Shown piece by piece: positions 8,745-18,096 of a stretch of 64,000 nt of DNA. The translations under genes were made by a program, and so were the position numbers. Origin of the DNA: Deltaproteobacteria bacterium (GTDB lineage Bacteria > JADJOY01). Below the pieces are notes generated by a model. It worked only from the letters and a program-made list of their open reading frames with translations. It had not been told where the DNA came from and searched no databases. The stretch covers positions 248,001 to 312,000 of the forward strand of contig JADJOY010000001.1 of NCBI GenBank assembly GCA_016713535.1. The letters run 5' to 3'. Position 1 is the stretch's first letter, and the number at the start of each line of letters is the position of its first letter.

Positions 8745-10232
8745 ATGAAGATCGCCATCACCTATCCGCCGCTCGGTGGTCCGGGCGTGCCGATGCTGAC
8801 GCAGAACCGCCAGTTCCAGTGGTTCACGCACCCGTCCTACCTGTTCCCGATCGTCCCCGCGCAGGCCGCGACGCTGCTCGCCCGCGACGGCCACGAGGTG
8901 CTGTGGGACGACGCCGTCGCGCAGGGGCTGAGCGCGGAGGAGCACTGGGCGCGCCTCGAACGCGAGGCGCCCGACCTGGTGGTGTGCGAGACCAAGACGC
9001 CGGTGGTGAAGCGCCACTGGCGGTGGTTCGCGGAGGCGAAGCGGCGCCTGCCGGAGACGCAGTTCGTGCTCCTCGGCGACCACGTCACCGCGCTGCCCGA
9101 GGAGAGCTTCCGCGAGAGCCCGATCGACTTCGCGGTGGTGGGCGGCTACTACGACCTGACGCTGCGTGACCTCGCGCGCTCGCTCGAGAAGGGCGGCGAT
9201 CGCCCCACCAACGTCTACTGGCGCGACGGCGACGCGGTCCAGCACACCGACGTGGCGATCGTGCCGGTCGACCTCGACCAGCTCCCGTTCATCGACCGGC
9301 GCCTCACCGAGGGCTTCCGCTACTCGGAGAAGTGGTGGAAGAGGAAGCCCTTCTTCCGCATCATGGCGGGGCGCGACTGCCACTGGGGCGTGTGCACGTT
9401 TTGCTCGTGGACCACGCTCTATCCCGCCGACTCCTTCAGCGCGCGCACACCCGCGAACGTCCTCGACGAGCTCGAGTTTCTGATCGCCGAGCACGGCGCG
9501 CGCGAGATCTTCGACGACACCGGCACGCTGCCGATCGGCCGCTGGCTCGACCAGTTCTCCGCCGGCATGGTGGAGCGTGGGCTCGCCGAGAAGCTGCTCT
9601 TCTCGTGCAACATGCGCTTCGACGCGCTCACCGATGCCACCGCCGAGAAGATGGCGCGCGCTGGCTTCCGCAAGCTCAAGCTCGGCCTCGAGTCGATGAG
9701 CCCGGAGACGCTGCGGCGGCTGCGCAAGGGCACCACCCCCGAGCAGGTGCGGGCCGGCTGCCAGGCCGCCAAGAAGCACGGCCTCGAGATCCATCTCACC
9801 ATCATGGTGGGCTACCCGTGGGAGACCCGCGCCGACCTCGAGCACACCTTCGGGCTGGTCGAGGAGCTCTACGGCGACGGCGCCATCGAGATGCTCCAGT
9901 CGACGGTGCTGATCCCGTACCCCGGCACACCGCTCTACCGTCAGGCGGTGGAGCAGGGCTGGCTCGACTGCGATCCGCTCGACTACGACCGCTTCGGCAT
10001 GCGCGAGCCGATCTTGCGCACCGAGGGCCTCACCTCCGAGGAGGTGCTCGACTGGTGCCGCCGCTTCTACCAGCTCTCGTTCCGGCCCGAGCACGTGGCA
10101 CGGCGCTTCCTCGGCATCCGTAGCCGCGAGGACGTGTCCTATCTCGCGCGCGGCGCCTGGGCGATGGCGGGCCACATCCGCGACTTCCTGGGGCGCGGAC
10201 GAGGGGGCCACTCGGAGCCGTCGCCCGCTTGA
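8745..10232 (+). CDS. B12-binding-domain radical SAM protein with Cx4CxxC cluster motif
   Basis: A 495-residue protein with an N-terminal Rossmann-like B12-binding-type region (about 1-150) followed by a radical SAM barrel (about 200-400). The cluster motif reads GRDCHWGVCTFCSW, that is C-x4-C-x2-C rather than the usual C-x3-C-x2-C; the codons are unambiguous. Downstream features EIFDDTG, LKLGLESMS, MVGYPWET and IPYPGTPLY are typical of the family. Such enzymes catalyse radical methylations, rearrangements or ring closures. Its place between glycosyltransferases suggests modification of the polysaccharide or its lipid carrier, which is inference. Its TGA overlaps the next gene's start. Confidence 0.85.
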   Translation: MKIAITYPPLGGPGVPMLTQNRQFQWFTHPSYLFPIVPAQAATLLARDGHEVLWDDAVAQGLSAEEHWARLEREAPDLVVCETKTPVVKRHWRWFAEAKRRLPETQFVLLGDHVTALPEESFRESPIDFAVVGGYYDLTLRDLARSLEKGGDRPTNVYWRDGDAVQHTDVAIVPVDLDQLPFIDRRLTEGFRYSEKWWKRKPFFRIMAGRDCHWGVCTFCSWTTLYPADSFSARTPANVLDELEFLIAEHGAREIFDDTGTLPIGRWLDQFSAGMVERGLAEKLLFSCNMRFDALTDATAEKMARAGFRKLKLGLESMSPETLRRLRKGTTPEQVRAGCQAAKKHGLEIHLTIMVGYPWETRADLEHTFGLVEELYGDGAIEMLQSTVLIPYPGTPLYRQAVEQGWLDCDPLDYDRFGMREPILRTEGLTSEEVLDWCRRFYQLSFRPEHVARRFLGIRSREDVSYLARGAWAMAGHIRDFLGRGRGGHSEPSPA

Positions 10233-11052
10233 GCCGGCGCGAGAGCGGCTCGGGTGTGGTCCCGGCTCGGGCCTCGCTCGCGATCCGGACCGTCAGCCTC
10301 TTCGGGCTGCCGATCTCGACCCTCGACACCGCCGCCACGGTGGCGGTCCTGGTTCGCGCGGCCCGCGACGAGCTAGCGCCGGGCGGCGCGGGCGGGCGTC
10401 GCGCGCCGTTCCTCGCCACCTACGCCAACCCGCACACCATCAACCAGCTCCGCGACGAGCGCGGCTTCCTCGACGAGCTGCGCCGCTTCCACCTCGTCTA
10501 CCCGGACGGCGTCGGGCTGGTGTGGGCGTCGCGAGCGTTGCGCGCGGCGCTTCCCGAGCGCGTCACGGCGAGCGACTTCCTGCCGGGGTTCTGCCGCGAA
10601 GCCGCGGCCCACCGCCTCGCGCTCTTCTTCGTCGGTGGCGAGCCCGGCGTCGCCGAGGAGGCCGCGCTCCGTCTCGCCACGGTCGCGCCGGGGCTGGTCG
10701 TCGCGGGGACTCATCCCGGATTCTTCGCGAGCGACGAGGCCGAGGGCGCGCTGGTCGAGCGGATCCGCGCGCTGGCGGTCGACGCCGTGCTCGTGGGGAT
10801 GGGGAGTCCGCGCCAGGAGCGCTGGATCCTGCGCCACGGCGAGCGGCTCGGCGCGCCGCTGGTGGGGGGGTGGGCGGGGTGTTCGACTTCTACTCGGGAC
10901 GCCACGCGCGCGCGCCGCGCTGGATGATGAAGCTCGGGATCGAGTGGGCGCACCGCCTGGCGCTCGAGCCCGGGCGGCTGTGGCGGCGCTACCTGGTGGG
11001 GAACGCGCGCTTCGCCGCGCGCACCGTGTTCGAGCGCGCGCGGCTCCTGTGA
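10229..11052 (+). CDS. WecG/TagA/CpsF-family glycosyltransferase (frameshifted in a G7 tract)
   Basis: The family (GT26) transfers N-acetylmannosaminuronate, N-acetylmannosamine or related sugars to undecaprenyl-linked acceptors. Characteristic segments are ATYANPHTINQLRDE, VYPDGVGLVWASR, RVTASDFLPGFC, FFVGG and LVGMGSPRQERWI. The frame breaks in a run of seven G at 10864-10870; the expected end, GVGGVFDFYSGR then APRWMMKLGIEW, follows in another frame to the TGA at 11050-11052. One extra G (or two fewer) restores a 274-residue product. Start is a TTG at 10229 overlapping the upstream stop, or a GTG at 10256. It closes the polysaccharide block. Confidence 0.82.
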
Positions 11053-11098
11053 CGGGATCGCCACGAGGATCGAGGTCCGCGGCGGTGCGACTCGGGGG

Positions 11099-11168
11099 CG
11101 TATCGCCGGGCACGCAGGCGCGAGCCCTCCGGCCCCGGAGGGTCGCGCGCCGCGCGACCGGCGATACG
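11099..11168. terminator. 70-nt nested inverted repeat between convergent genes
   Basis: Outer arms CGTATCGCCGG (11099-11109) and CCGGCGATACG (11158-11168) are perfectly complementary. Inside them a second hairpin pairs GCGCGA (11118-11123) with TCGCGC (11143-11148) and CCCTCCGG (11125-11132) with CCGGAGGG (11135-11142), with one bulged G. It lies between the convergent wecG-like gene and the large lipoprotein gene. A bidirectional transcription terminator is likely. No T tract is present, and a dispersed palindromic element is an alternative. Confidence 0.55.
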
Positions 11169-11217
11169 AGATGCCGCTACACCGACGCCGAGGTCGATCC
11201 CGCTACGTCGACGGCCC

Positions 11218-13332
11218 TCAGTCCTGCGTGAACCGCCAGTTCCGGAACTCCATCCCGATGATCCCTTCTTCCTCGACGGCGGCGGGCGGAAAGCCGAACC
11301 CGGCGATGAGGGGCAGGCTGTTCGAGCCGTAGCTTCCGACGTGCTTGCGCTTGCCGTCGATGTCGATCGCGATGTTGGAGCCGTCCCAGCGGATGTCGAA
11401 CGAGTACCACTTCTCGCCGTCCCACGGGTCGTACTGGTAACAGTCCTCGAGCGGCCACTCGCCGGGAGTGTTGGAGCGTCCGCGCACCTTGCCGTAGTTG
11501 CACCAGTAGTTGGTCATGGCGTACTGCGACGGGATGTACAGGAATCCCTCGCCGGCGCCCTTGTAGTAGAAATTGTTGCCCGAGTAGAGCCAGAAGTAGA
11601 TGAGGAGCGTCCCGGGCGAGTAGCGCGGCTTGAAGTCGTCGACGAAGCCACGCGCCTCGAAGTGGAAATGGCCCGACGCGGCCGACGCCGGCCCGAGCGG
11701 GATCTCCAGCCGGTCTCCCGGCTGGGTGGTCTTGAAGTAGAGCGCTGGCGGCGGCTCCTCGACGCCGCCGTTGACCATGAGCGTGGGCGCGCCGGCAGTC
11801 TCGGGAGCGACCAGATCGAGGCGGCCGTCGCCGTTGGCCTCGATCGGCGTGAGCGGCTGATCGTCGCGCGGCGGCGTGACGGCCGTGAAGGTGTAGCTAC
11901 CGGCGTTGGCGTAGATGCGGCTGGCGTTCCCGCCACCGAAGCCGCTGACCAGTAGGTCCGGCCAGCCGTCGGTGTTGAAGTCGCGCGTCCAGACGCTGCT
12001 CGGGAAGCCCGCGGGCCAGTCGATGGAGGCGGAGTCGACGGTGAGGAAGGTGCGGTTCTGCTGGTTGGCGAGAACGCTCACGTAGCCGCGGGTGAAGCCG
12101 TCGGTCTGCGCAACGACGAGGTCGGCGTAGGCGTCCTGGTCGAGGTCGGCGCAGCGCACGGCGGTGGTGACGCTGCTGCCGGCGGGGAAGTGCCAGGCAG
12201 GCAGGGCGCTCGCGGGCGCGAGGCGGAAGTTGCCGAAGCCGTCGTTGAGCAGGAGGGCGTCGTGGCCGAGCGTCGAACCGTTCCAGCCACCGCCGACCAA
12301 ATCGACGTCGCCGTCGCGATCGACATCGCAGGCCGCCATCGCCGTGAAGCTCGCGGCGCCGTTGGTGAGCTCGGCAGGGACGCGGGTGGCGTCGCCCTGG
12401 AAGTGGCCGCTGCCGTCGTTGACGAAGATGGTGGTGAGTCCGCTCGGCGCGATCGCGGACTGGAGGAGGTCGACGTCGCCATCGCAGTCGAGGTCGCCGG
12501 AGGCGCTCGCCTTGGTGACCGAGCCCGAGGCGTTGGGCGTGAGCAGCGTGGCGCCGGACTCGGCGGCGGTGCCGCCGCCACTCGAAGAGAGCAGCAGGCT
12601 GCGCGCGCCGGAGTCGCCCTGGCCCGCCTGCGTGACGAAGGTGTCGGGGACGTCGTCGCCGTTCAGATCGGCGACCTCCGAGCTCGACGGCTGGTTCACG
12701 CCGATCGTCGCGCCGACGAGCACCGCGGCGGTGCCGTCGCTGAAGTGGCCGTCGCCGTCGTTGCGGTAGACGAAGGCCGTACCCGCGGCCGGCGGTGCCG
12801 CGCTCGAATCGAGGTTCAGGAGGTCCTGGTCGCCGTCGCCGTCGGCATCGACCGCCACCAGGAAACGGGTGTCGTACGGGATCGCGGGGATCCCATCGAA
12901 ACCATTCGAAGAGACGCCGAAGCTCGGTGCGGCGGCGATCTCGCCCGGTACTACCGGCGCCGCCGGGATCGTGCACCGCGGGTTGGCTTGCTGCACGACC
13001 GAGACCGTCACCGAGCCGGTGACGCCGGGCGCGGCGGTCGCCGTGATCCGCGCGCTACCGATCCCGCCAGAGGTGACCGTGCCGTCGGCTGCGACGGTGG
13101 CGACGTTCGTGTCCGAGCTGTCCCAGGTCACCGACGCGACGATCGTTTCGCCGGCGGCGTCACGGACGCTCGCGGTTGCGCGTGTCGTGAAGCCGCCTTG
13201 TTCCAGCGTGCCCGCCGAGATCGAGGTGGTGACGCTGACGGCGGCGGACGAACCGCCATCGCCGCTGCTGCTGCAACCGGCGACGCAGACCATCACGACC
13301 GCACAGAGCGCGTAGAGCGAGAGGTTCCTCAC
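11218..13332 (-). CDS. Surface lipoprotein with Ig-like, FG-GAP/VCBS repeat and lectin-like domains
   Basis: A 704-residue predicted lipoprotein. The N-terminus [20 protein letters not shown] ends in a lipobox VAGC with Cys20. A bacterial Ig-like (BID_2-type) domain follows at about 30-115. At least six FG-GAP/VCBS-type repeats then appear, with calcium-binding patterns such as [27 protein letters not shown] and DFNTDGWPD. The last 170 residues, rich in aromatic strands ([18 protein letters not shown]), look like a concanavalin/laminin-G jelly roll, so sugar binding is plausible. Start GTG 13332 has GAGGAG at 13340-13345. It follows rho on the same strand but has its own candidate promoter. 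Confidence 0.8.
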   Translation of the reverse strand: MRNLSLYALCAVVMVCVAGCSSSGDGGSSAAVSVTTSISAGTLEQGGFTTRATASVRDAAGETIVASVTWDSSDTNVATVAADGTVTSGGIGSARITATAAPGVTGSVTVSVVQQANPRCTIPAAPVVPGEIAAAPSFGVSSNGFDGIPAIPYDTRFLVAVDADGDGDQDLLNLDSSAAPPAAGTAFVYRNDGDGHFSDGTAAVLVGATIGVNQPSSSEVADLNGDDVPDTFVTQAGQGDSGARSLLLSSSGGGTAAESGATLLTPNASGSVTKASASGDLDCDGDVDLLQSAIAPSGLTTIFVNDGSGHFQGDATRVPAELTNGAASFTAMAACDVDRDGDVDLVGGGWNGSTLGHDALLLNDGFGNFRLAPASALPAWHFPAGSSVTTAVRCADLDQDAYADLVVAQTDGFTRGYVSVLANQQNRTFLTVDSASIDWPAGFPSSVWTRDFNTDGWPDLLVSGFGGGNASRIYANAGSYTFTAVTPPRDDQPLTPIEANGDGRLDLVAPETAGAPTLMVNGGVEEPPPALYFKTTQPGDRLEIPLGPASAASGHFHFEARGFVDDFKPRYSPGTLLIYFWLYSGNNFYYKGAGEGFLYIPSQYAMTNYWCNYGKVRGRSNTPGEWPLEDCYQYDPWDGEKWYSFDIRWDGSNIAIDIDGKRKHVGSYGSNSLPLIAGFGFPPAAVEEEGIIGMEFRNWRFTQD

Positions 13333-13436
13333 GTTCGGTCTCCTCGGGAGCAAGCCCCGATGTCCTGGCCCGCGAGGGTGTCGCGAGTGGCAGCGATTTT
13401 CTGTTCGAAAAACGGCGGATGCGGCGGATTTCACCG

Positions 13437-13466
13437 GGTCTAATCTCGGCCGTCCGCGGGAGTCAA
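13437..13466 (-). promoter_or_regulatory. Candidate sigma-70 promoter of the lipoprotein gene
   Basis: On the minus strand TTGACT (13466-13461) is followed after 18 bp by TAGACC (13442-13437). Transcription would start near 13430, about 98 nt before the GTG at 13332. The -35 box is good (5 of 6) and the -10 box weak. Confidence 0.35.
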
Positions 13467-13522
13467 GGCCGCGTGAGCTGGCCGAATCGATGGCTCGTTC
13501 GTCGCACGCGAGGCCGCGTCGC

Positions 13523-14775
13523 TCACTGGTTCATCGAGTCGAGGAATTCCTTGTTCGACTTGGTCTTCTTGAGCTTGTCGATCAGGAAGGTCATCGACTC
13601 CACGGTGCTCATCGGCTGCAGCACCTTGCGCAGCAACCAGATGCGCGGCAGGTGGTTCTTGTCGATGAGCAGCTCTTCCTTGCGGGTGCCGGACTTGTTG
13701 ATGTCGAGCGCGGGGAAGATGCGCTTGTCGGCGAGGCGGCGGTCGAGGCAGATCTCGGCGTTGCCGGTGCCCTTGAACTCCTCGAAGATCACCTCGTCCA
13801 TGCGGCTGCCGGTGTCGACGAGGGCGGTGGCGATGATGGTCAGGCTGCCGCCCGCTTCCACCTTGCGCGCCGCGCCGAAGAAGCGCTTCGGCCGGTGCAG
13901 CGCATTGGCGTCGACGCCGCCCGAGAGGATCTTGCCGCTCGGCGGGCACACGGTGTTGTGGGCGCGCGCGAGCCGCGTGATCGAGTCGAGGAGGATCACC
14001 ACGTCCTTGCCGTGCTCGACGAGGCGTTTGGCCTTCTCGATCACCATGTCCGCCACCTGAACGTGGCGGGTGGCCGGCTCGTCGAAGGTGGAGCCGATGA
14101 CCTCGCCCTTCACCGAGCGCTTCATGTCGGTGACTTCCTCGGGGCGCTCGTCGATCAGCAGCACCTTGAGCTCGACCTCGGGGTGGTTCGCGGCGATCGC
14201 GTGCGCGATCGACTGCATGATCATCGTCTTGCCGGCGCGCGGCGGAGACACGATCAGCGCGCGCTGCCCTTTGCCGATCGGCGTGACGAGATCGAGGATG
14301 CGCGTCGAGTAGTCGGTGGGCAGGTGCTCGAGCTTGAGTCGATCCGCGGGATGGAGCGGGATCAGGTTCTCGAAGATGATCTTCTCGCGCTTCCTCGGGG
14401 TCCCTCGAGGTTGATCGAGTCCACCTTGAGCAGCGCGAAGTACCGCTCGCCATCCTTCGGCGGGCGGATCTGGCCGGTGATGGTGTCGCCGGTCGAGAGG
14501 TTGAAGCGCCGGATCTGGGACGGCGAGACGTAGATGTCGTCGGGGCCGGGCAGGTAGCTGTAGTCGGGGCTGCGCAGGAAGCCGTAGCCGTCGGGGAGCG
14601 TCTCGAGAACGCCTTCGGCGTAGATGTGGCCGCTGCGCTGTGCCTGCGCCTGCAGCAGCGCGAAGATCAGGTCTTGCTTGCGAAGGCCGGCCGCGTTCTC
14701 GACCTCCAGATCCTTGGCGAGGGTCGCCAGGTCGGTGATCGGACGTTCCTTGAGATCCTTGAGGTTGAGGTGCAT
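13523..14775 (-). CDS. rho: Transcription termination factor Rho (frameshifted in this sequence)
   Basis: Rho is the hexameric RNA helicase that terminates transcription. The N-terminal part ([20 protein letters not shown]) is the Rho_N helical domain, followed by the cold-shock RNA-binding domain ([20 protein letters not shown]). The ATPase has the Rho P-loop SPPRAGKT near residue 180 and Walker [17 protein letters not shown] near 265. The Q-loop/R-loop region ([21 protein letters not shown]) is intact. The frame breaks at about 14397-14400 (GGGG on the plus strand) between VDSINLEGP and [10 protein letters not shown]. One missing base restores 417 residues, the normal Rho length. An intact essential gene is expected, so sequence error is likely. 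Confidence 0.95.
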
Positions 14776-15084
14776 TGCGCCCTCGATGAGACGCGCGTCC
14801 GCGAGGAGCGGGCGTCGCGCGAGTGAGAAGGTGGGCAGGTCTAGGGGTGGCCGCGCCGGACGCGGGCCACGAGCGTCGTGGATTCGGGATCACACACGGG
14901 CGTCGAGCTCGTGTGGTTGCGCGTGGGGAATGGGGCGAATGGAATCCGCCGGGGTGGAGTTGGCCGTGGGACCGGTCGCTGGCTGGGTTCGTCCGCCCAC
15001 GAACCACATCGTGGGCTCGGCGAAGTCAGGATCGAATGGAGGTCGAGAGCGTCAGGCTCGCGATGCGGCGAGCAGTACGAAGGG
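14776..15084 (-). other. Long 5' leader of rho
   Basis: About 310 nt separate the candidate rho promoter from the rho ATG. Long leaders are typical of autoregulated rho genes. No intrinsic terminator with a T tract is visible. One short open frame, ATG at 15009 to TGA at 14890 (39 codons, starting [10 protein letters not shown]), occupies the position of the rhoL leader peptide of enterobacteria, but it has no clear ribosome-binding site and no recognisable similarity. On the plus strand the region holds only the upstream side of the patatin promoter. Confidence 0.35.
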
Positions 15085-15090
15085 AGCCGG

Positions 15091-15120
15091 AAAGTAGCCG
15101 AACGGGCGCGCGGGTGTCAA
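15091..15120 (-). promoter_or_regulatory. Candidate sigma-70 promoter of rho
   Basis: On the minus strand a perfect TTGACA (15120-15115) is followed after 18 bp by TACTTT (15096-15091). It points toward rho and leaves a leader of about 310 nt. It stands back to back with the patatin promoter candidate. Confidence 0.5.
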
Positions 15121-15175
15121 CCGCGGAGTGCCGCATTTGCCCAAGAAAACGCGGGTGTTCGGCTACCGTTCCGCT

Positions 15176-15205
15176 TTGACCCGGCGCGCGTCGCTCGGCT
15201 ATCGT
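15176..15205 (+). promoter_or_regulatory. Candidate sigma-70 promoter of the patatin-like gene
   Basis: TTGACC (15176-15181) is followed by an 18-bp spacer and TATCGT (15200-15205). Start of transcription would be near 15212, about 50 nt before the ATG at 15263. Confidence 0.45.
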
Positions 15206-15262
15206 GCGCTCGCGCGCGAGGCTCGGGACTCGATCGCGGCGCACTCCGCATCCACGCCGCCG

Positions 15263-16219
15263 ATGAGCTCACGAACCCTCACGGTGGGCCTCGCGCTGGG
15301 CGGCGGCGCGGCGCTCGGGCTCGCGCACGTGGGCGTGCTCAAGGTCCTCGAGCGCGAGCGCATTCCCGTGCACCTCATCACGGGCACCAGCATGGGTGCC
15401 TTGGTGGGCGCGCTCTACGCGACGCACGTGAGCGCGGCGGAGGTCGAGCGTCGCCTGCGCGAGTACATCGAGGGGCCGCTCTACCGGCAGCAGAAGTTCG
15501 AGTTCCTGAAGGAGCGCAGCGCCGAGCGGCGCTCGAGCCGTCTCTCGAGCCTGGCGCGCTACCTGAAGCGGAACTTCCTGTTCGGCCTCTCGATCGCGCG
15601 CGGCTCGTTCATCTCGGAAGCGGAGGTGAGGCGCACCCTCGAGCTGTTCGTGAGCCACGCACCGATCTCCTCGACGCGGATCCGGTTCTTCCCGATCGCG
15701 GCCGACCTCGTGAGCGGCCAGGAGCAGGTACTGGAGGAGGGCTCGCTGCTCGACGCCGTCGCGGCGAGCTGCGCGATCCCGGGGCTCTTCGCGCCGGTGC
15801 GCACCGGCACCCGGGTGCTGATCGACGGGAGCTGGATCGACACCGTGCCCACCGTGCCCGCGTACGCCCGCGGCGCCGAGTTCGTGATCGGTGTCGACGT
15901 GGACAAGCCGTTCGAGCCGCGCGTCGAGTACACGACCGGGCTCGACGTGGTGCTGCGCTCGAGCGACGTGACGCGCTACGCCCTCAAGCGGCTCCAACTC
16001 GCGCGCGCCGATCAGGTGATACGCGTGCCGCTCGAGGACGTGTTCTGGGGGGACTTCGGGCGCATCGGTCACATCGTCGAGCGCGGCGAGCAAGCGGCGG
16101 AGGCGGCGCTACCCGAGCCCCTCGCGGCACTGCGCAAGGCGCGCTGGAAGAAGTGGTTGCGCAACCCCGTGGGTCGCGCGTTCGCGGAGCGCGCCACCGA
16201 TCGTGTCTCGACGCGCTGA
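15263..16219 (+). CDS. Patatin-like phospholipase (RssA type)
   Basis: A 318-residue serine lipase of the patatin fold. The oxyanion-hole segment is GLALGGGAALGLAHVGVL, the nucleophile elbow is GTSMG with Ser43, and the catalytic aspartate is Asp188 in VLIDGSW, forming the Ser-Asp dyad. The usual arginine of GGGxRG is leucine here, as in several RssA-like proteins. No signal peptide is seen, so a cytoplasmic or membrane-peripheral phospholipase or esterase is expected. The ATG at 15263 fits the candidate promoter just upstream. The substrate is unknown. Confidence 0.87.
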   Translation: MSSRTLTVGLALGGGAALGLAHVGVLKVLERERIPVHLITGTSMGALVGALYATHVSAAEVERRLREYIEGPLYRQQKFEFLKERSAERRSSRLSSLARYLKRNFLFGLSIARGSFISEAEVRRTLELFVSHAPISSTRIRFFPIAADLVSGQEQVLEEGSLLDAVAASCAIPGLFAPVRTGTRVLIDGSWIDTVPTVPAYARGAEFVIGVDVDKPFEPRVEYTTGLDVVLRSSDVTRYALKRLQLARADQVIRVPLEDVFWGDFGRIGHIVERGEQAAEAALPEPLAALRKARWKKWLRNPVGRAFAERATDRVSTR

Positions 16220-16253
16220 CGCTCGGCATCCGTCCTGCGTTACGGTGTCGGAC

Positions 16254-17204
16254 ATGAGCGACACCCGCCACTACCTCGTCGAGCCGGAAGGTGAAGGCAC
16301 GCGCCTCGACGTGTTCCTGACCGCGCGCCTCGACGGCACCACACGCTCGCAGCTCCGCCACTGGATCGACGCTGGGCGGGTGCGGGTCACCGACCGCGAC
16401 CTCAAGGCGGGGCTGGTCCTGCGCGCCGGCGACGAGATCACGGTCGACATCCCGGAGGCCGTGCCGAGCGACCTGTCGCCCTTCGATGCGCCGCTTTCCG
16501 TCGTGCATCAGGACGCGGACCTGGCGGTGATCGTGAAGCCCGCGGGACTGGCAGTGCACCCGTCGCCGGGCTGGTCCGGGCCGACCCTCGTGAACGTGCT
16601 GCTGGCGCGCCTCGACGGACTCTCGGGTGTCGGCGGGGTCGAGCGCCCCGGGATCGTGCATCGCCTCGACAAGGACACCACCGGCCTGATGGTCGTGGCG
16701 AAGACCGACCGCGCGCACGAGGCGCTGCGGCGGCAGTTCCACGATCGCGAGGTGGAGAAGATCTACGTGGCGCTCGTGCTCGGACGCCCCGCCGGCAACG
16801 ACGGGACGATCGATGCACCCCTCGGCCGCCATCCCACCGATCGCAAGCGCATGAGCGCCGCCTCGACCCGCGCCCGCTCCGCGCGCACCCACTGGCGGCG
16901 CATCGAGGAGATCGGCCCGGCGACGCTGCTCGAGGTGCGCCTCGAGACCGGCCGCACCCATCAGATCCGCGCCCACCTGAGCGAGATGGGTCACCCGATC
17001 GTGGGCGACGATCTCTACGGCTTCGGGCCGCGGGTGCGCGGGGTCATGGCGCCACAGGCGCGGCGCGTGCTCGCGGGTGCCACGCGACCCATGCTGCATT
17101 CGGCGCGGCTCGCGTTCGCGCACCCGGCTGACGGCCGCCGGGTGTCGTTCGAGGCGCCGTGGCCCGCGGACCTGCTCGCGCCCTCGACGAGCTCAGGCGT
17201 GTGA
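16254..17204 (+). CDS. RluD-type 23S rRNA pseudouridine synthase
   Basis: A 316-residue RluA-family pseudouridine synthase. An N-terminal S4 RNA-binding domain (TRLDVFLTARLDGTTRSQL) precedes the catalytic domain. The catalytic aspartate is Asp139 in GIVHRLDKDTTGLMVVAK, and the later motifs VRLETGRTHQIRAHL and HPIVGDDLYG are present. RluD-type enzymes with an S4 domain modify 23S rRNA helix 69, which is the likely but not certain target. The ATG at 16254 is used. The gene lies 34 bp after the patatin gene and 19 bp before pgeF, so these are probably co-transcribed. Confidence 0.9.
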   Translation: MSDTRHYLVEPEGEGTRLDVFLTARLDGTTRSQLRHWIDAGRVRVTDRDLKAGLVLRAGDEITVDIPEAVPSDLSPFDAPLSVVHQDADLAVIVKPAGLAVHPSPGWSGPTLVNVLLARLDGLSGVGGVERPGIVHRLDKDTTGLMVVAKTDRAHEALRRQFHDREVEKIYVALVLGRPAGNDGTIDAPLGRHPTDRKRMSAASTRARSARTHWRRIEEIGPATLLEVRLETGRTHQIRAHLSEMGHPIVGDDLYGFGPRVRGVMAPQARRVLAGATRPMLHSARLAFAHPADGRRVSFEAPWPADLLAPSTSSGV

Positions 17205-17223
17205 CCCGCCCCGCGGCCGGGCG

Positions 17224-18096
17224 ATGAGCGAGGGGCCTGCGCCGACGCTCGGGCCGCGCCCGCTGGTGCTCTCGGCGCGCGTCCTCGCGGGCGCGCCGCG
17301 CATCCGCCACGGATTCTCGACCCGTGCCCACGCCGGCGGAGGCTCGGGCGTCGCGGCGGGCGTCGACTTCGACCTCCGCCAGCGCGCCGAGGACCCTGCC
17401 GGCTCGACTCGCAACCGCGCGCTCTTCACGGCGGCGATGGGCCTCGCGGGCGCGCCGCTCGTGACCCTCGGCCAGACCCACGAGGCGCGGATCTTCGAGA
17501 TCGACGACGCGGCCGGGCTGCCGGACGAGCCGCCGAGCGGCTTCGACGCGGTCATCACGGACGTGCCGCGGATCGCGATCGCCATCGGTACCGCGGACTG
17601 CCTGCCGGTGTTGATCGCGGACCCGTCGCGGGGCGCCGTGGGCGCCGTTCACGCCGGGTGGCGGAGCGCGGCGCTCGGTCTGCCCGCGCTCACGGTGCGA
17701 CGCATGGGCGAGCGCTACGGCTCGCGGCCCGACGAGCTCGTGGTGGCGCTCGGGCCCGCGATCGGACCGTGCTGCTTCGAGGTCGGCGAGGAGGTGATCT
17801 CGGGACTCGCGGCGCGCTCGCCCGAGCCCGAGCGGTGGGTCGTTCGCGCCGCGCGCCGCAAGCCCCACGTCGATCTCGCGCTCGCCACCCGCCTCGCCCT
17901 CGAGGCCGAGGGGGTGCGCGCGGATGCGATCGAGCGCGTGGCGGGCTGCACGCGCTGCGATGCCGCGCGCTTCTTCTCCTTCCGGCGCGAGGGCGCCGCG
18001 ACCGGCCGTCAGCTCTCGGCGATCGGCGCGGTGGAGGCGGGCACGGCGATGGGCGCGACCAGCCCCGCCTCGAGCGCCTCCAGCACGAGCGAGTAA
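17224..18096 (+). CDS. pgeF: PgeF/YfiH-family laccase-domain protein (purine nucleoside phosphorylase)
   Basis: A 290-residue member of the multicopper polyphenol oxidase/YfiH family (PF02578), known to act as a purine nucleoside phosphorylase and linked to peptidoglycan editing in E. coli. Metal-binding segments are visible: GQTHEARI, TADCLPVLIAD, VHAGWRSAALGL and GPAIGPCCFEVGEEV, and the end has GCTRCDAARFFSFRREG. Start ATG 17224. Pairing with an upstream RluD gene is a widespread arrangement. The last 88 bp overlap the 3' end of the opposing meaB gene, where only the nonconserved C-terminal tail is encoded. Confidence 0.9.
   Translation: MSEGPAPTLGPRPLVLSARVLAGAPRIRHGFSTRAHAGGGSGVAAGVDFDLRQRAEDPAGSTRNRALFTAAMGLAGAPLVTLGQTHEARIFEIDDAAGLPDEPPSGFDAVITDVPRIAIAIGTADCLPVLIADPSRGAVGAVHAGWRSAALGLPALTVRRMGERYGSRPDELVVALGPAIGPCCFEVGEEVISGLAARSPEPERWVVRAARRKPHVDLALATRLALEAEGVRADAIERVAGCTRCDAARFFSFRREGAATGRQLSAIGAVEAGTAMGATSPASSASSTSE

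Noticed and set aside
7638-10211. 857-codon minus-strand open frame
   Set aside because: It is antisense to a GT4 gene and a radical SAM gene that carry clear motifs. Its translation has no recognisable domain.
13523-14775. rho as a true pseudogene
   Set aside because: All motifs are intact on both sides of the shift, one base restores the normal length, and many other conserved genes show the same type of break.
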